From the NCBI GenBank assembly GCA_000482145.1, contig AUXH01000002.1:57566-121565 (forward strand): a stretch of 64,000 nucleotides of DNA, in the 5' to 3' direction. Origin of the DNA: Strigomonas culicis (taxonomy: Eukaryota; Euglenozoa; Kinetoplastea; Trypanosomatida; Trypanosomatidae). Below are positions 45,096 to 55,200 of the stretch, piece after piece (position 1 is the first letter of the stretch; each line of letters begins with the position of its first letter). A model generated the notes under the pieces. It saw only the letters and a list, made by a program, of their open reading frames with translations, did no database searches and was not told the DNA's origin. The position numbers and the translations under genes are program-made.

Positions 45096-45596
45096 GAGCA
45101 ACAACAGCATAATATATTTTGCGTGTTAGAGTACTTTTTTTCCTTGTGTGTTTCTTCTTGGATTTCTACACAGCATGTACATTACATTCTTGTGTTGCAG
45201 GTTGTTCATTTTCATTTATTTGTTTTTATTTGGATTCTCTTTTTTTTTTCTTCTGGTGATACTTGTCTCTCTGAGCATTGGCGCTCACATTTTCGCATTA
45301 TTTGTTTTTCTTTTAGAGGTCATAGAGCTTTCTACCAACACCGAAGAAAGACAGAGCATAATGTAATTATGGTTGTTATATATATTTTCTTTTTTGCTTT
45401 GCCGATCCTTTTTTCGGCTCGAGTTTGCATGTTACATTTCTAATTTTAAGCGCTAAAGCTAGAAACAAAACAAAAACAACAGTAACAACAATGGTATTGT
45501 GCGATTATTTGACCATATACAAATATGTATATTTTTTCTTTTTTAAAAGCGAGCATTGCGTTCTTCATATATAGACCTCTTTCTTCTGTTTATGCA

Positions 45597-45618
45597 TATA
45601 TATATATATATATATATA
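45597..45618 (+). repeat. (TA)11 dinucleotide repeat
   Basis: Perfect TA repeat in the spacer before the VPS37-like gene. Confidence 0.9.
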
Positions 45619-45824
45619 TTCAACACATCGCTGTACCTGTCTTTGTACTCTTCCCTTTTTCCGTACAGTACCATCTTCCAATTTCTTGTCCCCACTCTTC
45701 TTTCTCCTCTGGTACGTGTTCATAGTAATTCACAGCAACACCAGAACCCAAACGTCGTGTGTGGGTGCACTCTATTGTATTCTTTTTCTTTTTATTCCCG
45801 TTGGTACCTTGCACCACCGCCAGA

Positions 45825-46679
45825 ATGGGCCTCGATCGCAATGGACACCTGAGCTCGCTGCGCACGGAGTTCCCCTCCACCAGCACCGTGACGGAGACGT
45901 CGACGGAGCTGCTGCTGAAGGTGGACCACAACCTGCGCATTAGCGCGACGACCGAGTACGGGCTGACGCTGTTCATCAAGATCCCGCCGCAGTTCCCCTC
46001 GGTGGCGCCCGAGGCGACGATGCCGTACTGCTTCCACAGCGTCGCCATCGCGCCGCCGGGGAGCAGCGCGGCGGCTGCGTGGGACCCCAAGACGTCGACG
46101 CTCGTCGAGGCCGTGCGCAACGCCTTCCAGAACGCGGCCGACCGCTGGGGCCCGGTCGCGCCGCCCACGATGGCGAGCGTGTCGCACCAGCTGAGCGGCG
46201 AGACGGACCGGCTGCTCGCGGACCTGGCCTGCAACCCCAACTGCCTGGACGCGTACTGCTACCAGCTGCCGGTGGTGAAGCAGATGCGCGAGGCGGAGCA
46301 GGACACGCTCGCCGAGGTGCGCCGCGTCGCGGAGGAGAACAACGTGCTGCGGCCGCAGGTGGAGCGGCTCCACGCGGAGGTGGTGCGGCTGCAGTCGCAG
46401 CTGCAGTCGCAGATCGACTGCCTGCACCGCTTCGGCGGGAACACGCTCGTGCAGTCCGTGTGCACGAGCGAGGCGCTGCTCGCGACGCTCGAGAAGGACG
46501 TCCGCCAAATCAACAAGGAGTGCGACGCGGTGGGCAGGCAGTGCCTGGACTGCTACGCGACGGACAAGAGAGCCTTCCAGGCGAAGCTGAGCGATTTTGT
46601 AGCACGGTCGAAGCAGGCCCACATCCTGGACCTCAAGCGGCGCTCATTTAAGCAGAATGCGCTGGAGAGTAGCCAGTAA
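45825..46679 (+). CDS. VPS37: VPS37A-like ESCRT-I subunit (UEV-like plus Mod(r) domain)
   Basis: A 284-residue protein. Residues about 12-100 have the strand order and I-P-P-Q-F-P-S-V-A-P core of the UEV-like (ubiquitin-conjugating variant) domain seen at the start of VPS37A. Residues about 125-275 match the helical Mod(r)/VPS37 domain: N-C-L-D-A-Y-C-Y-Q-L-P-V-V, E-E-N-N-V-L-R-P-Q-V-E and a terminal F-V-A-R-S-K-Q-A-H-I-L-D-L-K-R. VPS37 joins VPS23 and VPS28 in ESCRT-I, sorting ubiquitinated cargo into multivesicular bodies. No catalytic cysteine is expected or seen in the UEV region. The start is the first ATG after the acceptor. Confidence 0.75.
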   Translation: MGLDRNGHLSSLRTEFPSTSTVTETSTELLLKVDHNLRISATTEYGLTLFIKIPPQFPSVAPEATMPYCFHSVAIAPPGSSAAAAWDPKTSTLVEAVRNAFQNAADRWGPVAPPTMASVSHQLSGETDRLLADLACNPNCLDAYCYQLPVVKQMREAEQDTLAEVRRVAEENNVLRPQVERLHAEVVRLQSQLQSQIDCLHRFGGNTLVQSVCTSEALLATLEKDVRQINKECDAVGRQCLDCYATDKRAFQAKLSDFVARSKQAHILDLKRRSFKQNALESSQ

Positions 46680-46720
46680 CAGCCGTCTTGGGTTGGATAG
46701 TCACGTAGAGCTGCAGATAA

Positions 46721-46756
<36 letters not shown>

Positions 46757-47395
46757 TAAGAGAACAAGAATGGTTGTTTTCGATGTAGGGATATGCGCCA
46801 TACGTGCCTCGTGAGCATGTGCTTGTGCTCCATCGGTGTTTCCAAGAACAAATGAGCAAAAAAGAAAACCCTCAATTGTAAACTCGGAGTAAGTATAGAA
46901 TTGACTAATGAAGTGCTGCATTTGCTTTTGATTTCCTTTGCATTTTCAATATACATTTTTTTTACCCTTTTTTCTGTTTTCTTTGCAACAGCATATGTTC
47001 TGTCTGTTTTATCTGTGTTTCTTTAGTGTTGATCGAAGTATTCCGCGTGTTGCTCTTTCGTGTCACTACGCCTGTGACATTGGAGATAACTGTCTTGTGT
47101 TTCTGTCAGTTTTGTTCCGCATTGATGCTCTTGCTCTTCTTCCTCACCTCCTCTACATAGATTGTAACGTTCGCATTAAGCAATTCTTGCGTTGCTCTCA
47201 TCGTCTATTTTTTTTTCGTTTTTTTAAATTCTTTGTTTTCATATAGCCTACTCGCTTTTTTTCTTCTTCACATTTTTCTCTTTTTTATACCCCCGTTTTC
47301 CCTTTTCATATCCATCCTGTTTTATAACTTCACTTTTTTTTGTATTAATTAGATTTAAACAGTATAAACTGTGTGCGTATCCATCTTCTCCCGTT
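46680..47395 (+). other. Intergenic region
   Basis: A (CA)16 tract lies at 46722-46754, 42 bases after the VPS37 stop. The second half is T/C-rich. A TCAC-T8 motif at 47330 is followed by AG at 47351-47352, the likely acceptor for the RING gene at 47396. No gene seen. Confidence 0.5.
46722..46754 (+). repeat. (CA)16 dinucleotide repeat
   Basis: Perfect CA repeat beginning 42 bases after the VPS37-like stop codon, so probably in its 3' UTR. Confidence 0.9.
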
Positions 47396-47812
47396 ATGCT
47401 CAAGTGTAGAATCACTGTTCATGTGAAAGTAAGCACCGTAGCATGTAACGAGAAGAAGGAGAGCCAGCCGAAGCGGAGCAAACAGACTCATGGCAAGCAG
47501 CGCAACTTCAAATTAAGCTTGCTTTTTCACAGTGGGAAAAAGAAGGAAAACTCCAGCGACAGCACGAGTACCAACGCCATCACCGAGACTTCCACGGAGC
47601 TGCCCGAGACGGACGATGACATGTTCTTGGACGGGGACGCTTTCACGTATCATGAGACCTCGTGCTTCCGGTGTGGCACAGGAACCATCGAGTACGAAAC
47701 AGATGTCTGCCATCACCGCGTGTACTGCAAGCAGTGCACCATGAAGTTCACCGCTAGCGGCACGTGTCCAAAGTGCAGTGTCACATTTCTATCGCTACGT
47801 CGCATACATTAA
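47396..47812 (+). CDS. Small IAP-type RING finger protein, copy 1
   Basis: A 138-residue protein. Residues 1-45 are basic, 46-80 Ser/Thr/Asp-rich, and 89-138 form a C-terminal C3HC4 RING with spacing C-x2-C-x11-C-x1-H-x3-C-x2-C-x9-C-x2-C, ending F-L-S-L-R-R-I-H. The x11, x1 and x3 spacings and the position at the extreme C-terminus match the RINGs of IAP proteins, where the tail after the last Cys contributes to dimerisation and E2 activation. It is probably a small E3 ubiquitin ligase; substrate unknown. The same spacing recurs in the gene at 48625, so the two are paralogues. Codon use is less GC-biased than in neighbouring housekeeping genes. Confidence 0.82.
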   Translation: MLKCRITVHVKVSTVACNEKKESQPKRSKQTHGKQRNFKLSLLFHSGKKKENSSDSTSTNAITETSTELPETDDDMFLDGDAFTYHETSCFRCGTGTIEYETDVCHHRVYCKQCTMKFTASGTCPKCSVTFLSLRRIH

Positions 47813-48624
47813 TGATGATAATATGAATACCGTTTATAAAAACCCGAGCATTCGTTAAACCTTCCTTTTTTTTTCATTTCCAGGAGAAGCTTAACTGTAA
47901 GACTGCTGGAATAGTATACTTCATTTTTTTGTTTTTCCTGCTCTGTTTTCTCCCTTTTCGTATATACTGTTTTCATTCTTTTTGTTTTTATTTTCAAAAA
48001 GAATTATGAAAAATACACATCTGATAATCTATAATCTGATTCCATATTATTAGGCATCAGTTGAAAAAAAAGTGTATTCTTTTTTTTTGATTATTATTAT
48101 TGACTTTATTTCACTTTTTTTTTAGTAATGTGCACGTGTAAGAAATAATTTTTTTATTATTTGTTGTTTCACTTTTTTTTTTCTTAAAACGATATGTATC
48201 CATTAATTTACTCTTTTTCATTTGATTTTTCACTTTTTTTTGTTCATCGAGGAACACATGTGCACCTGTAAAGAAGAGAAAGCAGCGTAAACCGATAAAA
48301 GATATGGGAGTAATAAGTGCACAGGAATGGCACGAGTTTCCCTCTCAGTTATATAATGAATGCTGCCGCTGAAGATGGCCTTTTTCATTTCTTTTTTTTT
48401 TTTCACAGTGTTTTGCGTCGTAATCACTTTTTTTTTCCCCGACATACGACGAAGCAGGATGCCACAATTATTATGAAGTGTACTGTCGTTTCTATGCTGC
48501 GGTTTTTGTGCATGTCACATTCGCCTTCTCTCTCCCAACTTTCACGTAGCTGAAGTTAGTATATTCTTTTCACAATAGTTCCCCCTTCTTTCGTAGAATA
48601 ACGATATTATCTCTTTCAGTTGAA
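47813..48624 (+). other. Intergenic region between the two RING genes, with repeated TCAC-poly(T) motifs
   Basis: Very AT-rich. TCAC followed by eight or more T occurs at 48111, 48169, 48230 and 48424, and an ATGTGCAC-S-TGTAA-type segment occurs at 48128 and again at 48258. A short pyrimidine tract ends in AG at 48618-48619, six bases before the next ATG. No gene seen. Confidence 0.55.
48111..48432 (+). repeat. Dispersed TCAC-T(8+) motif cluster
   Basis: The motif starts at 48111, 48169, 48230 and 48424, with spacings of 58 and 61 bases between the first three. A further copy sits at 47330 before the first RING gene. All are on the + strand. Confidence 0.6.
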
Positions 48625-48879
48625 ATGTCTCAACGCGGCTCCCACCATTTTCAATCAGAACCAGACAGCCCAACGGATAAAGCGTCATCCTCGGATAGCT
48701 CGATCGAGTACGATTGCCGTGGTATGCCGTGCCGACGGTGCCAGAAGAAGCCGATAGAGTTCGCCACCACCAGCTGCAACCACCCCCTGTTCTGTAAGGA
48801 GTGTGCAATGAAGTGCGCATCGGGCGGCAAATGTAAAGTATGCAATGGTTGGTACGCCGCCCTTCATCGTATTCATTAA
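48625..48879 (+). CDS. Small IAP-type RING finger protein, copy 2
   Basis: An 84-residue protein: a Ser/Asp-rich N-terminus (1-30), then a C3HC4 RING from residue 36 to the end with spacing C-x2-C-x11-C-x1-H-x3-C-x2-C-x9-C-x2-C, identical to the gene at 47396. Shared details are I-E followed by an aromatic, C-(T/A)-M-K after the fourth-sixth ligands, and the terminal R-I-H. The N-terminal extension is shorter than in the first copy. Probably a minimal E3 ligase. The stop codon lies inside an 18-bp tandem duplication. The start is six bases after AG at 48618-48619, giving a very short 5' UTR. Confidence 0.8.
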   Translation: MSQRGSHHFQSEPDSPTDKASSSDSSIEYDCRGMPCRRCQKKPIEFATTSCNHPLFCKECAMKCASGGKCKVCNGWYAALHRIH

Positions 48880-48907
48880 CCCCCTGTACTTCATTAACCC
48901 CCTGTAC
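48872..48907 (+). repeat. Perfect 18-bp tandem duplication over a stop codon
   Basis: Two identical adjacent copies (48872-48889 and 48890-48907). The first includes the last sense codons and the TAA of the second RING gene. Confidence 0.95.
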
Positions 48908-49527
48908 TTCTTTTTTATATCTATGTATGTGCACCAACACACAGATGGCCATACGCGTTTTAGGTACAGCTCTTACATTTTGGTTTCCTCATTCGTCCAA
49001 TAGCTTTTTCTTTTTGTGTGGATGCATATTGCAGAGATTTCTCTTGCGGAAGTGCTAATACCTTTTGATATATTCTGACTTTTGTTCCAGTGCATGTGTC
49101 GCGTGAGGAAAGTTGTAGTGCGGCACGGTGTCTTCTTAAAAAAGGCATTTGTTCAAGTGCGTGTGCGCGGTAGCGTTAACTCGTTATGCCAAAACATATT
49201 TCTATACATGCTTTTTTTTTCTTGTTCTTTTGTCACACTGTCGTTATAGTAGCGTAAAAACTGTTGTTACACATCCGACGTATCATTTCCTTCTTCCGCG
49301 TTTTGCTGTGTGGTTAGCGTGGCTACCCTTTGGTCTCCTGTAGAATTGTACGATGCTCTGACTCCTTACCCTTCTTGTCTTCTCTTCTCCCTGTTACTAC
49401 CTGTTGTTCTGACGTCAGCATCCTCGTATAGTGGCACTCTGTTCGTTTTTTTTTCAATTTTGCTCTCTTTTTTTTTTTGTTGTTATTCTGACAGATTCAA
49501 GGCATACTTTCACCGCTCCTTTCCAAG
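48880..49527 (+). other. Intergenic region
   Basis: Starts inside the 18-bp duplication. The spacer ends with T8 and T12 runs and AG at 49493-49494, the probable RAD51 acceptor, with a 33-nt 5' UTR. No gene seen. Confidence 0.55.
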
Positions 49528-50625
49528 ATGCAGACCCGCTCCAAAGCCAAGGCGAAGCGCGGACGCGGCAAGGCGGACGAGGAGGTGGAGGTGGTCGAGA
49601 GCCAGGCCGCCGAGGAGGCCGTGAACGCCCCGCCGGAAGTGGCGGCCGACGGCGACGCGGCGCGCTTCCGCGTGGTGCAGCAGCTCGAGAACTACGGCGT
49701 GGCGAGCGGGGACATCAAGAAGCTGATGGAGAGCGGCTTCTACACCATCGAGTCCATCGCGTACGCACCCAAGAAGGCCATCCTGGCCGTCAAGGGCATC
49801 AGCGAGAACAAGGCGGAGAAGATCATGAGCGAGTGCGCCAAGTTGGTGCCAATGGGCTTCACCTCCGCGATCAACTACCACGAGGTGCGCAAGGAGATTG
49901 TCGTCATCTCGACCGGCAGCCGCGAGCTGGATAAGCTGCTCGGCGGCGGCGTCGAGACGGGCAGCATCACGGAGCTCTTCGGGGAGTTCCGCACCGGCAA
50001 GACGCAGCTCTGCCACACGCTCTGCGTGACGTGCCAGATGCCCATCTCGCAGGGCGGCGCGGAGGGCATGGCGCTCTACATCGACACGGAGGGCACGTTC
50101 CGCCCGGAGCGGCTCATCGCCGTCGCGGAGCGCTACAAGCTGGACCCGCAGGACGTGCTCGCGAACGTGGCCTGCGCACGGGCCTTCAACACGGACCACC
50201 AGCAGCAGCTGCTGCTGCAGGCCTCCGCGATGATGGCCGAGAACCGCTTCGCGCTGATCATCGTGGACAGCGCGACCGCGCTCTACCGCACGGACTACAG
50301 CGGGCGCAACGAGCTCGCGTCGCGCCAGATGCACCTGGGCAAGTTCCTCCGCTCCCTGCACAACCTCGCCGAGGAGTACGGCGTCGCGGTCGTCGTCACG
50401 AACCAGGTCGTCGCGAACGTGGACGGCTCCGCCGCGCTGTATCAGGCGGACTCGAAGAAGCCGATTGGCGGGCACATCATGGCGCACGCCTCCACGACGC
50501 GGCTGAGCCTCCGCAAGGGCCGCGGCGAGCAGCGCATTATGAAGGTGTACGACTCGCCCTGCTTGGCGGAGGGGGAGGCGATTTTTGGCATCTACGAGGA
50601 CGGCGTCGGCGACGCGAGGGACTGA
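49528..50625 (+). CDS. RAD51: RAD51 recombinase
   Basis: A 365-residue protein. Residues 1-40 are a charged, variable N-terminus. Residues about 45-110 form the helix-hairpin-helix DNA-binding domain. The ATPase core has Walker A G-E-F-R-T-G-K-T (152-159) and Walker B L-I-I-V-D-S (243-248), with the G-S-I-T-E-L-F-G lead-in typical of RAD51 rather than DMC1 or the RAD51 paralogues. RAD51 polymerises on single-stranded DNA and drives strand exchange in homologous recombination, important in trypanosomatids for double-strand-break repair. RAD50 lies two genes downstream. The ATG at 49528 is the first after AG at 49493-49494. Confidence 0.97.
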   Translation: MQTRSKAKAKRGRGKADEEVEVVESQAAEEAVNAPPEVAADGDAARFRVVQQLENYGVASGDIKKLMESGFYTIESIAYAPKKAILAVKGISENKAEKIMSECAKLVPMGFTSAINYHEVRKEIVVISTGSRELDKLLGGGVETGSITELFGEFRTGKTQLCHTLCVTCQMPISQGGAEGMALYIDTEGTFRPERLIAVAERYKLDPQDVLANVACARAFNTDHQQQLLLQASAMMAENRFALIIVDSATALYRTDYSGRNELASRQMHLGKFLRSLHNLAEEYGVAVVVTNQVVANVDGSAALYQADSKKPIGGHIMAHASTTRLSLRKGRGEQRIMKVYDSPCLAEGEAIFGIYEDGVGDARD

Positions 50626-51478
50626 CCGTTGCGGCCCTCCCTCTGTGCGCGCGTCGTGCTCGGGCACGCGTGGTTCCGGCAGGTGTTGGAAACCACCCTG
50701 ACCACACATATAAACAGAACGGAAATGCGACAGAACCCTACCATAGTAATAATACTCAAAAAAAAAAAAAGAATCCAACCTATCTTACTTGATTAATGGA
50801 CTTGCTTGCTTCGTATTATTACTATTATTTTATTTATTGCTCTTTTTTTTTTGAACGTGTTCAAATCAAGGTCTCCGTTTGTATGCTAATTTCTTCTTTT
50901 CTCTTCATATGTACGCATTCGTAGTTGGTGCGTGTACATGTACTTTCTGTACCAAGAATAAGGTCTACTGTATAAGAGTAATAATAATGAAGAAAAAGGA
51001 CATAAGCAAAAGGTGTCAATTTTCCCTCTCTTCTCCAATGACCGTTTCGGATTTACGATAGAATCCAATAGGGGAAGAAGAGAGACGAGATTCAGGACTT
51101 CACCGTAGAACTTGTTGACCAATATTATAATAGAAAAAAAAAAAAACACATTACAGCATGAGCTGTTGTCAGCTTTTACGGTTACTGTTCTGCCAAACGA
51201 TGATTGTGTTTTGATGAGTCCTCCACTCTTACTTTATTTTTTTCCCCCTATGACTGTTAGCTTGTGTTTTGTCGACACAATGAAGAACATTCTTTTTTAT
51301 TCGCTCGCATATCGAAGTTGTATTTTGTGCGTGAACGCGAACTGAGACTTCTTCTCAGTGTTTCGTTTTTTTTTTGTCGTTCTCTTCTCATGGACCTCTC
51401 AACTATGTTCTCTTTGTGTCTCTAACGCTCTCTTTTCTTCGTTCATTCAAAGGATTTTTTTTGTAAGGGGAATTCAAT
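50626..51478 (+). other. Intergenic region
   Basis: The first 70 bases are GC-rich with a 7-bp stem (one bulged base) at 50652-50670. The rest is AT-rich. A pyrimidine stretch before AG at 51451-51452 (or 51466-51467) is the likely RPS26 acceptor. No gene seen. Confidence 0.55.
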
Positions 51479-51811
51479 ATGACGACCAAGCGCCGCAATC
51501 ACGGTCGCGCGAAGCCCCCGGGCAGCCGCGGTCGCGTCAAGCCCGTGCACTGCTTCAACTGCGGTCGCCTCACGCCGAAGGATAAGGCCGTCGGCCGCTT
51601 CGTCGTGCGCCGCATGCTGGATGCCGCTTCTGGCCGCGATGTGGCCGAGGCCTCCGCCATCTACGGCGCCGGCTTCCCCATGCCGAAGCTGTACATGAAG
51701 CAGCGCTACTGCATCGCCTGCGCGATCCACAGCCGCACGGTGCGCGCCCGCCCCGTGCAGGACCGCAAGACCCGCTACAACGCCAAGGTGCCCTTCCGTG
51801 GCGGCAAGTAA
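51479..51811 (+). CDS. RPS26: 40S ribosomal protein S26 (eS26)
   Basis: A 110-residue basic protein matching eS26 throughout: K-R-R-N-H-G-R at the start, the first zinc pair in V-H-C-F-N-C-G-R, the second in Y-C-I-A-C-A-I-H-S and V-R-N/R-type basic stretches after it. It sits at the mRNA exit channel of the small ribosomal subunit and contacts the mRNA upstream of the start codon. Full length for the family. It lies between RAD51 and RAD50. Third positions are strongly C/G, as expected for a highly expressed gene. Confidence 0.98.
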   Translation: MTTKRRNHGRAKPPGSRGRVKPVHCFNCGRLTPKDKAVGRFVVRRMLDAASGRDVAEASAIYGAGFPMPKLYMKQRYCIACAIHSRTVRARPVQDRKTRYNAKVPFRGGK

Positions 51812-52204
51812 GTAACGGTGCAAGCACTTTACTTTCTCTTTCATAAAATCTTGTTTTTTCCACTCTTTTTCATTTACAACCCAAAAAACAAAAAAAAAGA
51901 GTTTTTCATTCGACACGGATACAGACAAAGTACAAGATTATTCTTGTTCTTTTAGTCTACTACAATGGATGCGTTTTTCCCCGTTTTGCACGCTAAATCA
52001 ATCCCTCCTCTTCTATGTCTCTTCCTTTTCCATGTGTCCTTATCTCTGCTTTTACACTTGCATGGCTAAAGTCACCGTAATATCATAGATTTGTATTTGA
52101 CCTATACAGTAGGACTCTGACTGCTAGAGAGGTACGCCGTCGTTACGTATAGTATTGTCTTCTGATTGGCTTCCTCACGTACCCCACCCCCCGGAGTGCC
52201 GCCC
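51812..52204 (+). other. Intergenic region
   Basis: Spacer with A8 at 51891-51898 and C/T-rich segments. The C-rich tract ending in AG at 52195-52196 is a possible RAD50 acceptor. No gene seen. Confidence 0.5.
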
Positions 52205-55200
52205 ATGACAAGCATTGAGCGCTTGCACATTAGTGGCATCCGCAGCTTCGACCCGAGCCCGGCGAACCGCCAGACCGTTGTGTTTCAGAAGCCGCTGACC
52301 GTCATATTGGGGAAGAATGGCGCCGGCAAGACGACCATTATTGAGGCGCTCCTCAACGCGTGCACCGGCGCGATGCCGCCCGGCAGCGGCACGGAGAAGG
52401 GCTCCTTTGTGTACGACCCGAAGGTGCTTCGCGAGGACGAGGTGAAGGCGCAGATCCGCCTCATCTTCACCGGGAAGGGCGGCAAGGTGATGCAGGTGAT
52501 CCGATCCTTCCAGGCGTCGCGCAGCCGTAACAAGATCACGTTCACGACGCTGGACAACACGGTCGCGTACCTCAACAGCGAGACGGGAGAGGTGGTCTCC
52601 AACACGTACCGCTCGAGCGACGTGGACCGCGTGGTGCCGGAGATGCTCGGCGTGTCGCCGGCGGTGCTGCAGCACGTGATCTTCTGCCACCAGGAGGACT
52701 GCAACTGGCCGCTCGCCCCGCCCAAGGACGTGAAGAACATCTTCGACGACATCTTCGCGGCCACGCGCTATGTCATGGCGCTGGAGCGGCTGCGCGAGAA
52801 CAGTAAGGAGTACCGCAAGCAGCAGAAGGAGCACGAGGCCAGCCTGCTGGCGCTCCGCGAGCACCGCGAGCAAGCAAAGCAGCTGAAGGAGGATATCGAA
52901 AGCAAGGAGAAGTCCGTGCACGGCATTCAGAACCGCAACAAGAGCATAGAGCCGGAGCTGCAGGAGCTGCGCGATGCCGCCGCCGCGCTCAAGTCTGCTG
53001 AGCGCGATATCGAGGCGCTCGAGCGCGAGGCCGCCATGATCACAGGGCGGATGGACGAGCGGCGAGAGAGCATCCAGCGCGCCGGCCTGCAGTCTATCCC
53101 GCAGTCGCTGGAGAGCATGCTCGAGATTAAGCGCAACTTCGGCACCAGCGTGAAGGAGGCGGAAGCGCTTGCCGACCGCAAGTCGAAGGAGATCGAGGCC
53201 CTCGAGGCCGTGCAGGCCCGGCAGAAGGAGGAGGGCTACCGGCTGCGGTCCGACCTGTACATGATGGACAAGGAGGCGGCGCTGCACAAGCAGAGCTGTG
53301 CGCTCCTCCAGCAGGCGCTCGCCGCCCACTCGAGCGAGTGTGTCGTCACGGAGAACAGCGTGGACGTGCGGAGCCTGGAGCGCATTATGGAGGACGCCCG
53401 CGAGCAGGCCAGCAGCGCGCGGGCGACGGTGGACAAGGCCTCCACGGGGTCGGCCGCGGCGCTCGCCACGGCGCAGGAACCCTACCATCGGCTGAAGCGA
53501 CAGATGGAGGCCGGCGACAAGGAGGAGGAGATTATGCTGAAGATGGTGCAGTCGATCCAGGTGCGGCTCGCGGAGAGCAAGCGCACGCGGGACGCCCTCG
53601 GTGGGGACGGTGGCGAGGCGAAGCTGAGCCGCGTGGCGGCGGAGATCGCCCACATCGAGGCGCAGATCAGCGCCGCTGACGCGATACGTGAAAAGGGCGG
53701 CGGCCGCCAGCTTCGCGAGAAGCTGATGGCCGAAATTGATGCCCTCAACGGCCGCATCGCACAGGTCCGGCAGGACATGGCGAAGCAGAAGCAGTTCAGC
53801 GGGGGCGAGGAGGAGCTCGCCACGCTCCGCGCGCACGCGAATCAGTGCGACGAACAACTGCAGCGGGTGATGGCGGAGGATGTGCTGCCGCAGCTGCAGC
53901 CGCTTCTGATCGAGGCGGACGCGTCCGCGAGCCTCGCGGCCATCACGTCCAAGATGTCGAGCGGGCTGCAGGCGAGCAAGGAGCAGCTCCAGCAGGTGGT
54001 GCAGGAGATCGCGCACCTGGTGCGGGAGGGCGCCATCCTGGAGCAGAAGCAGAGCTTCCTGAACGAGGACATGACGGCGAAGGAAACCCTCACGCAGGTA
54101 CAAAGGAAGGAGGTGCACGCGGTGGCTGGCACGCACGACGTCGGCCAGTACCAGGAGAGAGTCCGCCAGGCGAGGGAGCGGGTGCAGCAGCTGAACGAGA
54201 AGCGGCACGCCATCCAGGTGCTCGCCTCCTGCTACCACGAGTTCGCCACCGCGGCGGCGGAGGGGAACAAGTGCACCGTGTGCGATCGTCCTTTCCACAG
54301 CAGCGACGAGCGGCAGCGCTTTGTGGACATGCAGAAGGAAAAGAGCACGCAGTCGCCCGAGGCCGCCCGGCTCGCGGAGGTGGCGGCACAGGAGGCGCAG
54401 CAGCATCTGACCGCCCTGGAAAAGGTGGAAAAGCTCGTGCTCGACATTGCGGAAGCGACGCGGAAGTTGCCGGACATGAAGAAGATCTTGGTGAGTCTGT
54501 TGCAGAGCCTGGAGCACAACCGGGCCCTTCTCGCGGACGCGGCATCGCGACGGGAGAGCATCCAAGCCCGCGTGGAGCGGCAGCAGAACCTGCTGTGCTT
54601 CCTCACCAGCCACGCGCGCAAGCTGCAGCTCGATGCGGAGCAGACGCACCAGACGCTCGCGCGCCGCGAGCAGCAGATCCAGGCCGTGCGGACGGAGCTG
54701 GGGCAGGGGGGCGGCGCCGGGCCGCGCAAGTCCTACGAGGAGCTCGCCGAGGAGCACGAGAGGAGCCAGACGCTGCTGCTTCGGCTCCACGCCCAGCTGA
54801 CCGAGGCGCAGCGCCAGGAGGAGGGCGGGACGGACCGGCAGCTGAGCAGCCAGCTCGCCGCCAAGCGCGACGAGCGGCACCAGCTGGAGCTGAAGCTCGT
54901 GAAGGTTCGCGAGCTCGAGGCGGCCATGGAGGCGGACACGAAGGACCTGAGGGAGAAGCAGGAGCGGCTCCGCGTGCTGTCCGCCGCCAAGGCGGACAAC
55001 CAGAAGCGGCTGGCGGTGTTGGAGGCTGCCGTGGAGGACGGTCGCCGCGCGGCCGCCGTGGAGCTGGCGCGCTCCAGAACGAAGGCGGAGGAAGCGGAGC
55101 GACAGCTGCGGCAGCTGGAGGAAGTGGCGCCGAAGGTGCTGGCGCATCTCCGCGAGCAGCGGCAGGCGAAGCTGGACAGGCTGCGGCAGGACGTCGCGCG

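Larger units (their letters stand above)
44846..45824 (+). other. Long intergenic region with CA/TA microsatellites
   Basis: AT-rich spacer with (CA)14 at 45041-45068 joined to (TA)13 at 45069-45094, and (TA)11 at 45597-45618. Acceptor candidates are AG at 45724-45725 after a long C/T tract and AG at 45822-45823, one base before the next ATG. The former gives a more normal 5' UTR. No gene seen. Confidence 0.5.

Noticed and set aside
47813..48624. Possible third RING gene or a pseudogene between the two RING genes
   Set aside because: No frame with the C-x2-C pairs was found. Only the repeated TCAC-T motifs remain.
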